NCBI GenBank assembly: GCA_947495915.1
Contig: CANMAW010000008.1
Span: forward strand, 82,592-146,591
DNA length: 64,000 nt
Origin: Maribacter algarum (ex Lu et al. 2025) (nom. illeg.)
Lineage (GTDB): Bacteria > Bacteroidota > Bacteroidia > Flavobacteriales > Flavobacteriaceae
Direction: 5' to 3'
Part shown: positions 7,535 to 15,867 of the stretch, piece by piece
How the letters are laid out: every line of letters begins with the position of its first letter
Numbering within the stretch: the stretch's first letter is position 1
The notes under the pieces: model-generated
Told to the model about the DNA's origin: nothing
The model's input: the letters and a program-made list of their open reading frames with translations, nothing else
Database searches by the model: none
Position numbers and translations under genes: made by a program

Positions 7535-8143
7535 ATGAAAAATACACTGATCGTTAGTTATACACCACGCCATGATTCTTATACTAAAGTTTTGGTTGAT
7601 GAGTTTTTAGAGCTCGTCAGTCAAAAGACCAACATTACATTTTTAGATTTAGTGGCAACTCCTCCAGATTTGCTTTTAGCCGATAATTTAAATCTAATTC
7701 TAAGTGGAAACCCAACAGAATTTACCCATGAAGAAAAGGAAAGACTAAGGCAACATGATCTATTCATAGATCAAGTTTTAGCAGCAGATTACATAGTGAT
7801 AGCATCACCAATGTATAACTTTTCGCTTCCGGCTACCGTAAAAGCATGGGTTGATAGTATTGTTGCATCTGATAAAACATTCACGTTTTCCGAAAATGAT
7901 GGCTTTAAAGGTCTCTGTAAAAACACAGAAGCTTTGGTGCTCATGGTAAGTGGTAATACCTATTCAGATACCGATTCAAAAGAATATTTCTCACCGCTGA
8001 TTAAAACAAATTTTGAGTTTATTGGCATTCCTTCAAACCAAATTTCTGCATCAGGTGTAAACCAGTTTCCTGATCAAGTTTCAACTATCATTGCAAAGGC
8101 TAAGAATGATATTGCCGCAATAACGCAAACGTGGTATTCCTAA
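7535..8143 (+). CDS. FMN-dependent NAD(P)H oxidoreductase, azoreductase (AzoR)-like
   Basis: 202 residues with the flavodoxin-like fold of AzoR/NQO proteins: the FMN-phosphate loop SYTPRHDSYTKVL near residue 9, ASPMYNFSLPATVKAW (about 91-107), which binds the isoalloxazine ring, and VSGNTYSD near residue 143. AzoR enzymes reduce quinones, azo dyes and nitroaromatics with two electrons from NADH; a quinone-detoxifying role is the usual physiological guess. Soluble, no signal. It is the last gene of the plus-strand stress-flavoured block, with a dyad just upstream. Confidence 0.85.
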   Translation: MKNTLIVSYTPRHDSYTKVLVDEFLELVSQKTNITFLDLVATPPDLLLADNLNLILSGNPTEFTHEEKERLRQHDLFIDQVLAADYIVIASPMYNFSLPATVKAWVDSIVASDKTFTFSENDGFKGLCKNTEALVLMVSGNTYSDTDSKEYFSPLIKTNFEFIGIPSNQISASGVNQFPDQVSTIIAKAKNDIAAITQTWYS

Positions 8144-8530
8144 TTAGATCTAAACGTAAAATTTTGGTATACTAATGGCTACGATTTGGCAAATATTTAG
8201 CGTAAATCTACAAACCACTTTTTGCAAAAAAGTGACATTTTTTTCTAATTATTTTCAAAAAAGACATGAAATTCATCAAAATCAGATTGTTTTAAGCATT
8301 TTTTATAGCTTTTATATTATCAATTCAAAAATTAAAACATCCTTAAATTATGTATACCTCAATACATAGGTATTAACACGGTTGCTTCTCTTTTTCCTAC
8401 AAATGTATTCCTATCTTTAAGATATTAACAAGAGCATTATTACAATTCTTAACTGTTATTTTTCATAAAAATAAACTGGTTTTGATTCAATTTTCAAGAT
8501 GCTATTTAGTATTCAATTTTTACCATTATT
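8144..8530 (+). other. non-coding interval with possible regulatory dyads
   Basis: 387 very AT-rich bases. I see a short hairpin CACTTTTT-GCA-AAAAAGTG (about 8216-8234) followed by T-rich DNA, which may end the azoreductase transcript, and a dyad ATACCT-N8-AGGTAT at 8354-8373, about 160 bases before the phosphatase-glycosidase gene, which could be an operator. A 64-codon open frame here has low-complexity composition and no family resemblance, so I do not call it. Confidence 0.4.
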
Positions 8531-10588
8531 ATGAGCATTCAACTCCTTTCTTTTGATATTGATAATACCCTTATAGAATTAGAAACACGTAAAACCAATT
8601 TTCCTTCTGCATGGAGTCAGATTGAAGACGCCGAAGCCGTTATCTTATGTTATAACACAGGTCGCCTTCTTGATGATGTATTGCAACTTGTAAAACGCCA
8701 AATTCTTCCTGAGCCACAATATATTATTAGTGGAGTTGGCACGAATATATACGATGTAAAAGCTAAAAAATTATTAAAAGAGTTTTCTCAAATTTTAGAA
8801 GAAGGTTGGAATCTTGATTTGGTAAAAGAAAAAATTGAGTCATTACCATTACCTATAAGTTCACAACCGAAACGTTTTCAACACGATTTTAAAAAGAGTT
8901 ATTTTTTTGAAAATGCATCTTCTAGAGATCTGAAGAAAATCGAAAAAACCCTTATCACATCTGACCTTGATGTAAACGTAGTGTATTCAGGCAATAAATT
9001 TCTTGATATTCTTCCGAAGTATGCCAACAAAGGGAATGCCTTACAATGGCTTCTTGCTGAATTAGATATAAAAGCCGAACAGACCATAGTTGCTGGCGAT
9101 AGTGGTAATGATAGCGCCATGTTTAATATTCCTAAAATTAAAGGTATTGTTGTGGCTAATGCACAAGAAGAACTATTTAAATCAGTGACTGATTTAGATG
9201 TCTATTTATCAAAGAACATTCAAAGTAAAGGTGTTTTAGAGGGACTTCATCATTATAAGGTCATACCTCAAGAGATTTTTGAAAACTATGATCACAATGA
9301 AATTCAAGATGAAAAAATCATACAGCATTTAGACGAGCAAGAAAATAAGCCGGTCACAGACGATGAACTTAAATTCATTATTGAAGGGTATGACAAAGCT
9401 GTTGAAGCGGTTAAACTGAATATTACCCGATTAGGGTTTTCCGCCTGTTCATTGACGCATAATTCAAGTACAGGTACCGATGAAAATTACAGAAGTGTTT
9501 GGGGTAGAGATGGGGCTATAACTGTTATTGGCACTATTCCGCTAATTGGTGACGAAGCCATTAGAAACTGTCAACGTCAGACTTTAGAAACCCTAATTAG
9601 CAATATCACTCTGAACGGTCAAATTCCCTCAAACGTTAGCATCGACACCAATGTACCTGACTATTCAGGAGTTGGCGGCATCTGTTCTATTGACAGTGGT
9701 TTATGGTTTATTATTGCATTTTACGAATACGTGAATGCAACCAACGAACATGAATTATTACGCAAGCACCTTCCCGCTTTAAAAAAAGTAATGAATTGGT
9801 TAAGTGCACAAGATGGTAATAATGATGCTTTATTAGAAATACCTGAAGCGGGAGACTGGACAGATTTGTTTGGTCGTAGTTATAATGTTTTATATGATGA
9901 AATTCTTTGGTACAGAGCCAATGTATGCTTTGGTAGACTATTAGAAGAAATTGGTGAGCACGATGATGCAGGCGCTTATTTACGGTGGTCTCAAGTCATT
10001 AAAAAAGCTATTATTTCAAGTTTCTGGCCAAGCACACAAACCGATCGCGCTTCCCCTTTCGCTTTTGCTGATCAGCAATTCTCGCTAGGTGATGCCAGTT
10101 ATCTCATCGCACAAGTTACGCCATTTGATTTTAGTTGGCGTTGTGATGTGTACGGTAATGTTTTGGCATATTTATTTGATGTACTAGACACAGAAAAAGC
10201 CCAATCTGCTTTTAGATTTATGTGGGGCGTAGGTGTCAACGAACCTTACCCTGTGGCTAATGTATATCCAGTGGTTTCTCCAGGAGATCCTGATTGGAGA
10301 CCTTATTACGCCGTAAACCTTTTAAACCTACCTAATCACTATCACAATGGAGGTATTTGGCCCTTTGTTGGTAGCGCTTGGGTGCGTTTTGTTCATAAAC
10401 TAGGGTTGGCGTCAGTTGCCAGAAAAGAACTGTACAAACTAGCCAAATTAAATCATTTAGGAATTAATCAAGAGTGGGAATTTAATGAATGGGCACATGG
10501 CCAAACTGGTCGACCAATGGGTAAAATTTACCAAGCATGGTCTGCTGCCGAATACATTTCTACTTGTCACTATTTAAAAATAAAATAA
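8531..10588 (+). CDS. fusion: sucrose-phosphate-phosphatase-like HAD domain + GH100/amylo-1,6-glucosidase-like (alpha/alpha)6 glycosidase
   Basis: 685 residues. Residues 1-245 are a HAD-IIB phosphatase of the sucrose-phosphate phosphatase group: FDIDNTLIE (Asp9, Asp11), YNTGR, and GDSGNDSAMF (about 199-208). Residues ~275-685 are a six-hairpin glycosidase: VWGRDGAI, DSGLWFIIAF, GDWTDLFGRSYN, NGGIWPFVGSAWV and AHGQTGRPMGKIYQAW. DSGLW and NGGxWP recall GH100 neutral invertases; the rest resembles glycogen-debranching C-domains. No signal peptide, so cytoplasmic. The GT4 synthase gene begins 1 base after the stop. Likely job: remove phosphate from, and hydrolyse, the disaccharide (phosphate) made by that synthase. 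Exact specificity cannot be read. Confidence 0.85.
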   Translation: MSIQLLSFDIDNTLIELETRKTNFPSAWSQIEDAEAVILCYNTGRLLDDVLQLVKRQILPEPQYIISGVGTNIYDVKAKKLLKEFSQILEEGWNLDLVKEKIESLPLPISSQPKRFQHDFKKSYFFENASSRDLKKIEKTLITSDLDVNVVYSGNKFLDILPKYANKGNALQWLLAELDIKAEQTIVAGDSGNDSAMFNIPKIKGIVVANAQEELFKSVTDLDVYLSKNIQSKGVLEGLHHYKVIPQEIFENYDHNEIQDEKIIQHLDEQENKPVTDDELKFIIEGYDKAVEAVKLNITRLGFSACSLTHNSSTGTDENYRSVWGRDGAITVIGTIPLIGDEAIRNCQRQTLETLISNITLNGQIPSNVSIDTNVPDYSGVGGICSIDSGLWFIIAFYEYVNATNEHELLRKHLPALKKVMNWLSAQDGNNDALLEIPEAGDWTDLFGRSYNVLYDEILWYRANVCFGRLLEEIGEHDDAGAYLRWSQVIKKAIISSFWPSTQTDRASPFAFADQQFSLGDASYLIAQVTPFDFSWRCDVYGNVLAYLFDVLDTEKAQSAFRFMWGVGVNEPYPVANVYPVVSPGDPDWRPYYAVNLLNLPNHYHNGGIWPFVGSAWVRFVHKLGLASVARKELYKLAKLNHLGINQEWEFNEWAHGQTGRPMGKIYQAWSAAEYISTCHYLKIK

Positions 10589-10589
10589 A

Positions 10590-11867
10590 ATGGACTCAAT
10601 TTTAATGATATCTGTACACGGATATGTAGGTGCTGAACCCGAATTAGGAAAACCTGATACTGGCGGGCAAGTTGTGTATGTATTAGAGTTAGCAGATAGA
10701 TTCAGTAGGTTAGGAAAACGCGTTGACCTTCTCACAAGGCAATTCGAAGATCAACCTGAATATGACCTAGTCAATGAAAACTATAGTGTTTGGAGAGTTC
10801 CATTTGGTGGCAAAAAATTCATTCGTAAAGAAGATATGCACGATCATCTAAACCAATTTGTAACCAACACGCTTTCCGCTATTAAAAAACAAGGCAAACG
10901 TTATGATATTATTTATTCCCATTACTGGGATGCTGGTTGGGCTGGGCAAAAAATCGCTGAAGAATTAGGGGTGCCTCACGTGCACACTCCGCACTCTTTA
11001 GGTTGGTGGAAACGCTATAGTATGGGTACTGATATGGAAGAAAAAGAGATGGAGAAAACCTATCGCTTTGAAGAACGCATTCGCAAAGAATATTTTGTGT
11101 ATCAGATGTGTAATCATGTCATTGCAACCACACTACCTCAAGTAGAACTTCTTCAACAACATTATGATTTGCTCGAAAGACGTTGTAAAATGATTCCTCC
11201 AGGAATTGATGAGAATCGCTTTTTCCCTGTTCCTAGTGGTGAAGTGAAACGCTTACGAGATAAATACGGAATGCAGAGTAAAGATATTTTGACACTCGGT
11301 CGAATGGCGCATAACAAAGGTTATGATTTACTAATTCAAGCCTTACCCACCTTGTTTTCTCTAGTACCTGATGCGCGCTTAGTAGCAGCCATTGGTACTG
11401 ACAATTCAAAACAAGACCTTTCGGGAATTAAAATTTTAAAAGACGAAGCAAAAAAATTAGGTGTTGAAGACAAAATCGTTTGGAGTGGATTTGTAGAAGA
11501 TGATGACTTAGCCAATATGTATCGATCTGCACAAGTATTTGCAATGCCTTCAAGATATGAACCTTTTGGCATGGTATCTATTGAAGCCATGGCCTGCGGA
11601 ACTCCTTCTATCATTACCACCAACGGGGGATTATTTGAACTGATTAAATTTGGCACACATGCCTTATATTCTGACCCTCATCGCGCAGTAGAATTTGGCA
11701 CCATGTTAGCATTACCGCTACTTTACCCTAATTTACATAATGAACTTTCTGTTGCCGGAGCACGGTTTTCACGACGTAATTTTGGTTGGACAGGAATTGC
11801 AAAACAAATTATTGAAATTTTCAGTTTTTCGATAAATATGCAATCTTTTCAAACAAGAGTTGGATAA
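10590..11867 (+). CDS. GT4 glycosyltransferase, sucrose-phosphate / mannosylfructose-phosphate synthase type
   Basis: 425 residues. N-lobe PDTGGQVVYVLELADRFS (about 23-40) and the acceptor-side HVHTPHSLGWWKR are hallmarks of sucrose(-phosphate) and mannosylfructose-phosphate synthases. The C-lobe has GRMAHNKGYDLLIQAL and the EX7E motif in EPFGMVSIEAMACGTP. It should transfer a hexose from a nucleotide sugar to fructose 6-phosphate or a similar acceptor. It lies 1 base after the phosphatase-glycosidase fusion, which supplies the phosphatase this kind of pathway needs. The stop is 5 bases from the oppositely oriented GntP gene. Donor (UDP- or GDP-sugar) is not decidable by eye. Confidence 0.87.
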   Translation: MDSILMISVHGYVGAEPELGKPDTGGQVVYVLELADRFSRLGKRVDLLTRQFEDQPEYDLVNENYSVWRVPFGGKKFIRKEDMHDHLNQFVTNTLSAIKKQGKRYDIIYSHYWDAGWAGQKIAEELGVPHVHTPHSLGWWKRYSMGTDMEEKEMEKTYRFEERIRKEYFVYQMCNHVIATTLPQVELLQQHYDLLERRCKMIPPGIDENRFFPVPSGEVKRLRDKYGMQSKDILTLGRMAHNKGYDLLIQALPTLFSLVPDARLVAAIGTDNSKQDLSGIKILKDEAKKLGVEDKIVWSGFVEDDDLANMYRSAQVFAMPSRYEPFGMVSIEAMACGTPSIITTNGGLFELIKFGTHALYSDPHRAVEFGTMLALPLLYPNLHNELSVAGARFSRRNFGWTGIAKQIIEIFSFSINMQSFQTRVG

Positions 11868-11872
11868 GGCTA

Positions 11873-13195
11873 CTAGCCTAAAATTGTAGCAAAGCAATAA
11901 ATAATACAAATGGCGGATACTCCGAAAATTAGAGTACCAACTGTTTGTATTTGATTGCCTTGTTTCACATTCATACCTGTGAGTTGCGTAACTACCCAAA
12001 AGAAGCTGTCATTGGCATGAGAGACAACAGTTGAACCTGCACCAATGGCTAAAACCGTCATGGTTTTCATAAATGGTTCGTCTAAACCCAATCCCGTCAT
12101 CATCGGAGCCACTATAGAAGCTGCGGTTATTAAAGCCACTGTTGATGATCCTTGTGCAGTTTTCAAACACGCAGCCAACAAAAAAGGTAATAACAGTCCG
12201 ATAGACATTCCTTCAAAATATTCAGCAATGAATTCTGCCATTCCAGATTTTTGCAGCATTGCTCCGAAAATACCACCAGCACCCGTTATTAAAATAATCG
12301 GTGCAGCAATACGTACCGCATCACCAAACCAACCGGAAGCACCATAAACTTTATCATCTAATGTACTAGGTAATAGCAAAGACAGCAATACCCCGACAAA
12401 AAGTGCAATAACCGGCGTACCTAGAAATTCGACAACAGGATATATATTTCTGGACTTTAACTCCAATTCCGGGTAATCAAAAATCGATTTTGCAATAATT
12501 AATACGATAGGAACTACAATGGCCAATAGTGCTATTCGCAATTTAGGCTGATGTGCACTTGCTTCCACTTTTTCAATATGAATCGGAACATGAATTTTAG
12601 AAGCAACCTTTTTTGCAAAAATAAAACAAGGAATTAAAGCCAATGCACTTATACAAACGCCCCACAGAATTACATTACCGAGTTCGGCACCAAGAATACC
12701 AGCTGCAGCAATTGGCCCTGGTGTGGGCGGAACCATAACATGTGTTGCCATGAGACCTAAGGCCAAGGCTGCTGTTGATCCCGCATACGCCACTTTTGCT
12801 TTTTGTGATAAGGCTTTGTTTAGCGAATTCATGATGATAAAAGCACTATCCACAAAAACAGGAATCGACAATAAAAAACCCGTCAACATCATGGCTAAGT
12901 GAATAGATTTTTCGCCAATCAAATTGATGAGTCGTGTAGCAATAACCATAGCGCCTCCTGACTTTTCCAACACCGTACCTAACACCACTCCGAAAAAAAT
13001 AATGAGTCCGATTTTACCCATAAGCGAGCCAAAACCATCGTTTACGGCTGCAATAATTTGAGAAACCTCCATTCCTGTAATAAATCCGTAGAGCATTGAA
13101 GCTACGAGGAGTACAAAAAAGGGGTGGATTTTTAAGCGAACAATACCGAATATTATAAGCGCAAGCGCAAGAAGTAAAGCAACAATATAAATCAT
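11873..13195 (-). CDS. GntP-family gluconate/glycerate:H+ symporter
   Basis: 440 residues from the ATG at 13195 (MIYIVALLLALAL); the open frame reaches 13222, but the start directly before the first helix fits the family better. About 12-14 membrane segments. Family-typical pieces are GLIIFFGVVLGTVLEKSGGA, MLTGFLLSIPVFVDSAFI, and ATHVMVPPTPGPIAAAGILG, the substrate-pocket loop. GntP proteins import gluconate, glycerate or related hydroxyacids with protons. No gluconate kinase or dehydratase is adjacent, so the substrate remains open. It is tail-to-tail with the GT4 gene with only 5 bases between, and no terminator is visible. Confidence 0.88.
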   Translation of the reverse strand: MIYIVALLLALALIIFGIVRLKIHPFFVLLVASMLYGFITGMEVSQIIAAVNDGFGSLMGKIGLIIFFGVVLGTVLEKSGGAMVIATRLINLIGEKSIHLAMMLTGFLLSIPVFVDSAFIIMNSLNKALSQKAKVAYAGSTAALALGLMATHVMVPPTPGPIAAAGILGAELGNVILWGVCISALALIPCFIFAKKVASKIHVPIHIEKVEASAHQPKLRIALLAIVVPIVLIIAKSIFDYPELELKSRNIYPVVEFLGTPVIALFVGVLLSLLLPSTLDDKVYGASGWFGDAVRIAAPIILITGAGGIFGAMLQKSGMAEFIAEYFEGMSIGLLLPFLLAACLKTAQGSSTVALITAASIVAPMMTGLGLDEPFMKTMTVLAIGAGSTVVSHANDSFFWVVTQLTGMNVKQGNQIQTVGTLIFGVSAICIIYCFATILG

Positions 13196-13295
13196 GAAGG
13201 CAGCATGGTTTGGTACATGCACTAAAATAGCAATTATATTGGAACTACATCTTCGTCAAAATGCTACACCACAAACCTTTTATAATAAGCTCGTA

Positions 13296-14597
13296 TTAGA
13301 CAGGCTCTCCGTATAAATCAAAATCAGCGGCTTCGGTTATTTTAATAGTTGCGAATTCGCCTTGTTTAAGATAAAATTTAGTAGCATCAATTAGCACTTC
13401 GTTATCAACATCGGGTGAATCGAATTCTGTTCTTCCAACAAAATGATTACCTTCTTTACGATCAATGATGCAACGAAATTCTTGTCCTATTTTCTGTTGG
13501 TTTAACTCCCATGAAATTTGCGACTGTATTTCCATTATCTCATTAGCACGCTGTTGTTTCACTTCTTCAGGAACATCATCTTCTAAAGTATAGGCATGTG
13601 TATTTTCCTCGTGGCTATAGGTGAAACATCCCAAACGTTCAAATCGCATTTCTTCAACCCATTGTTTTAAGGTTTGAAAGTCTGCTTCAGTTTCCCCTGG
13701 GTAACCCACTATTAATGTTGTACGAATTGTCATTTCAGGTACCGCAGCACGAAACGCTGTCAATAATTTTGTCGTTTTTGCTTGTGTAGTACCACGGCGC
13801 ATACTCTTGAGAATAGCATCAGCAATATGTTGTAATGGAATATCTAAATAGTTACACACTTTAGGCTCGCGCTTCATAACCTCAAGCACATCCATCGGAA
13901 AACCAGTTGGAAAAGCATAATGCAAGCGAATCCATTCTATACCTTCAACCTTTACCAAAGCTTCTAAAAGCTCTGCTAAATTCCTTTTTTTGTATAAATC
14001 TAGTCCGTAATAGGTTAAATCTTGAGCAATTAGTATAAGTTCTTTTACCCCTTTGGCAGCCAATTTTTCAGCCTCAGTAACCAAATCTTCTATTTTTTTA
14101 CTGCGATGTTTACCGCGCATGATCGGAATTGCACAAAACGAACAAGGTCGATCACAACCTTCTGCAATTTTTAAATAAGCATAGTTTTTAGGAGTGGTGA
14201 TCAAACGCTCTCCTATCAATTCATGCTTGTAGTCTGCCCCCAAAGCCTTTAGCAAATTCGGTAATTCACTGGTACCGAAGTATTCATCTACGTCAGGAAT
14301 CTCTTTTTGTAAATCTGGTTTGTAGCGTTCGCTTAGGCATCCGGTAACAAATACCTTATCTACCTCACCAGCTTCCTTTTTCTGAACATATTCAAGAATG
14401 GTGTTTACACTCTCCTCTTTTGCATTGGCAATAAATCCGCAGGTATTTATCACCACAACATTACCTTCTTCTTCATGAACTACTTCTTTTTCGTTGGCAC
14501 GCAATTGCCCCATCAGTACTTCTGAATCGTAAACATTTTTAGAACAACCTAGGGTTACTACGTTGATCTTATTCTTTTTAAGCGTTTTTGTTCGCAT
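13296..14597 (-). CDS. rimO: ribosomal protein uS12 methylthiotransferase
   Basis: 433 residues from the ATG at 14597 (MRTKTLKKNKINVVTLGC); the frame is open to 14690, but a -7 element at 14615-14622 and family length support 14597. N-terminal UPF0004 domain with cluster cysteines at about 18, 53 and 87 (TLGCSKN, NTCGF, VTGCLSE), a radical-SAM core with CDRPCSFC (Cys148, 152, 155), and a C-terminal TRAM domain. It adds a methylthio group to Asp of uS12 using two 4Fe-4S clusters and SAM. Downstream of the ftsY cluster, on the same strand, but it has its own promoter. Confidence 0.95.
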   Translation of the reverse strand: MRTKTLKKNKINVVTLGCSKNVYDSEVLMGQLRANEKEVVHEEEGNVVVINTCGFIANAKEESVNTILEYVQKKEAGEVDKVFVTGCLSERYKPDLQKEIPDVDEYFGTSELPNLLKALGADYKHELIGERLITTPKNYAYLKIAEGCDRPCSFCAIPIMRGKHRSKKIEDLVTEAEKLAAKGVKELILIAQDLTYYGLDLYKKRNLAELLEALVKVEGIEWIRLHYAFPTGFPMDVLEVMKREPKVCNYLDIPLQHIADAILKSMRRGTTQAKTTKLLTAFRAAVPEMTIRTTLIVGYPGETEADFQTLKQWVEEMRFERLGCFTYSHEENTHAYTLEDDVPEEVKQQRANEIMEIQSQISWELNQQKIGQEFRCIIDRKEGNHFVGRTEFDSPDVDNEVLIDATKFYLKQGEFATIKITEAADFDLYGEPV

Positions 14598-14614
14598 AGC
14601 TTTTTTCTGGTTTG

Positions 14615-14622
14615 CAAAAATA
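14615..14622 (-). promoter_or_regulatory. rimO: -7 promoter element (TATTTTTG) of rimO
   Basis: TATTTTTG on the minus strand matches TAnnTTTG exactly and ends 17 bases before the ATG at 14597. It lies inside the longest possible rimO frame, so it decides for the shorter start. Confidence 0.5.
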
Positions 14623-14732
14623 CAACAAGCCATACGAACCATTGTATTTTCACAAGAATTCTTTGTTTTTATCGTTAAACCTATACCCATATTTGTAGTC
14701 TAACAACCATTCAACCACTAAATAGTAGATTT

Positions 14733-15866
14733 ATGAAAACGCTAAACGTAATACTACTTTTTCCTTTTCTATTGATTTTTACGAACTGTTCTACTGATTC
14801 TGCCTCTGATGACTTACCTATAGATGAAGTTACCCCTGAGCAAGAAATCAAAGAAAATGACCCCGAGGAAGAAATGGAAGAAAACGTGACTTATTTTCCA
14901 CCGCTAAATTCAGATGAATGGGAAACCATTTCATTAACCGAATTGGAATGGAATGAAGCAGAACTTGAACCATTACTTGATTTTTTAGAGGAAAAAGGAA
15001 CCAAAGGTTTTATCATTTTAAAAAATGGTAAAATAGTGGTTGAAAGTTATATGAACGGGCATTCAGCATCAACACCCTGGTACTGGGCTAGCGCTGGCAA
15101 AACCCTTACCACAACCGTAACGGGAATCGCCGTTGATGAAGACCTATTAGACATTAATGCTAAAGTTTCAGATTATCTAGGAGAAGGATGGACTTCTGCG
15201 CCAATAGAAAAAGAAAACTTAATTACCAATAAAAATCTATTGTCAATGAACTCTGGTTTAGATGATAGTTTAGGAGATAATGTATCGCCATCAAACCTTC
15301 AATATGTAGCAGATGCAGGAGAACGTTGGGCGTATCATAATGTATACGTAAAATTACAAGATGTGGTAGCTGCAGCTAGCGAACAAGATTGGTCTACATA
15401 CTTTGAGGCCAAATTAAAGCATAAAATTGGCATGAACGGAAGCTGGATTGCCAACAACGACTTGAGTGTTTATTGGAGTAACACCCGCAGTATGGCTCGT
15501 TTTGGTTTGTTTATTCAAGCTGACGGCCAATGGGAAGACCAACAACTGATTTCTAAAGAATTTTTAGAAGCTTCGGTAAACACTTCGCAAGATATTAATG
15601 AAGCCTACGGCTATTTATGGTGGCTCAATGGCAAATCAAGCTATCATTTACCATCCTCGCAATTTGAATTTGATGGCGCATTGATACCGACTGCCCCAAC
15701 AGAAACAATAGCTGCCTTAGGTAAAAATGATCAAAAAATTTACATTGTCCCTAGCGAAAAATTAGTTGTTATTAGAATGGGAAATGTAGCTTCAGATGTC
15801 AACTTTGCACTGTCTTCTTTTGACGAAGAATTATGGTCAAAACTAAACGATTTAATGGTAAAATAG
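14733..15866 (+). CDS. serine-beta-lactamase-fold hydrolase, lipoprotein
   Basis: 377 residues. Lipoprotein signal with LIFTNC (Cys at about 19), then a ~40-residue acidic linker (EEEMEEN), then a beta-lactamase/class C-like domain. Seen: the S-x-x-K motif in WASAGKTLTTT, the Tyr-x-Asn motif as YHN in WAYHNVYVKL, and DGALIPTAPTETIAALGKND near the end, where a K-T/H-G motif would sit but only GKND is visible. Members are esterases, D-amino acid peptidases or penicillin-binding relatives. It is tail-to-tail with the amidase gene with one base between. Probably anchored in the periplasm or at the cell surface; substrate unknown. Confidence 0.87.
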   Translation: MKTLNVILLFPFLLIFTNCSTDSASDDLPIDEVTPEQEIKENDPEEEMEENVTYFPPLNSDEWETISLTELEWNEAELEPLLDFLEEKGTKGFIILKNGKIVVESYMNGHSASTPWYWASAGKTLTTTVTGIAVDEDLLDINAKVSDYLGEGWTSAPIEKENLITNKNLLSMNSGLDDSLGDNVSPSNLQYVADAGERWAYHNVYVKLQDVVAAASEQDWSTYFEAKLKHKIGMNGSWIANNDLSVYWSNTRSMARFGLFIQADGQWEDQQLISKEFLEASVNTSQDINEAYGYLWWLNGKSSYHLPSSQFEFDGALIPTAPTETIAALGKNDQKIYIVPSEKLVVIRMGNVASDVNFALSSFDEELWSKLNDLMVK

Positions 15867-15867
15867 T

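Noticed and set aside
8175..8369. 64-codon frame before the phosphatase-glycosidase fusion
   Set aside because: No family resemblance, low-complexity composition, covers a putative terminator hairpin.
11868..11872. terminator between GT4 and GntP genes
   Set aside because: Only 5 bases separate the stops and no inverted repeat is visible around them.
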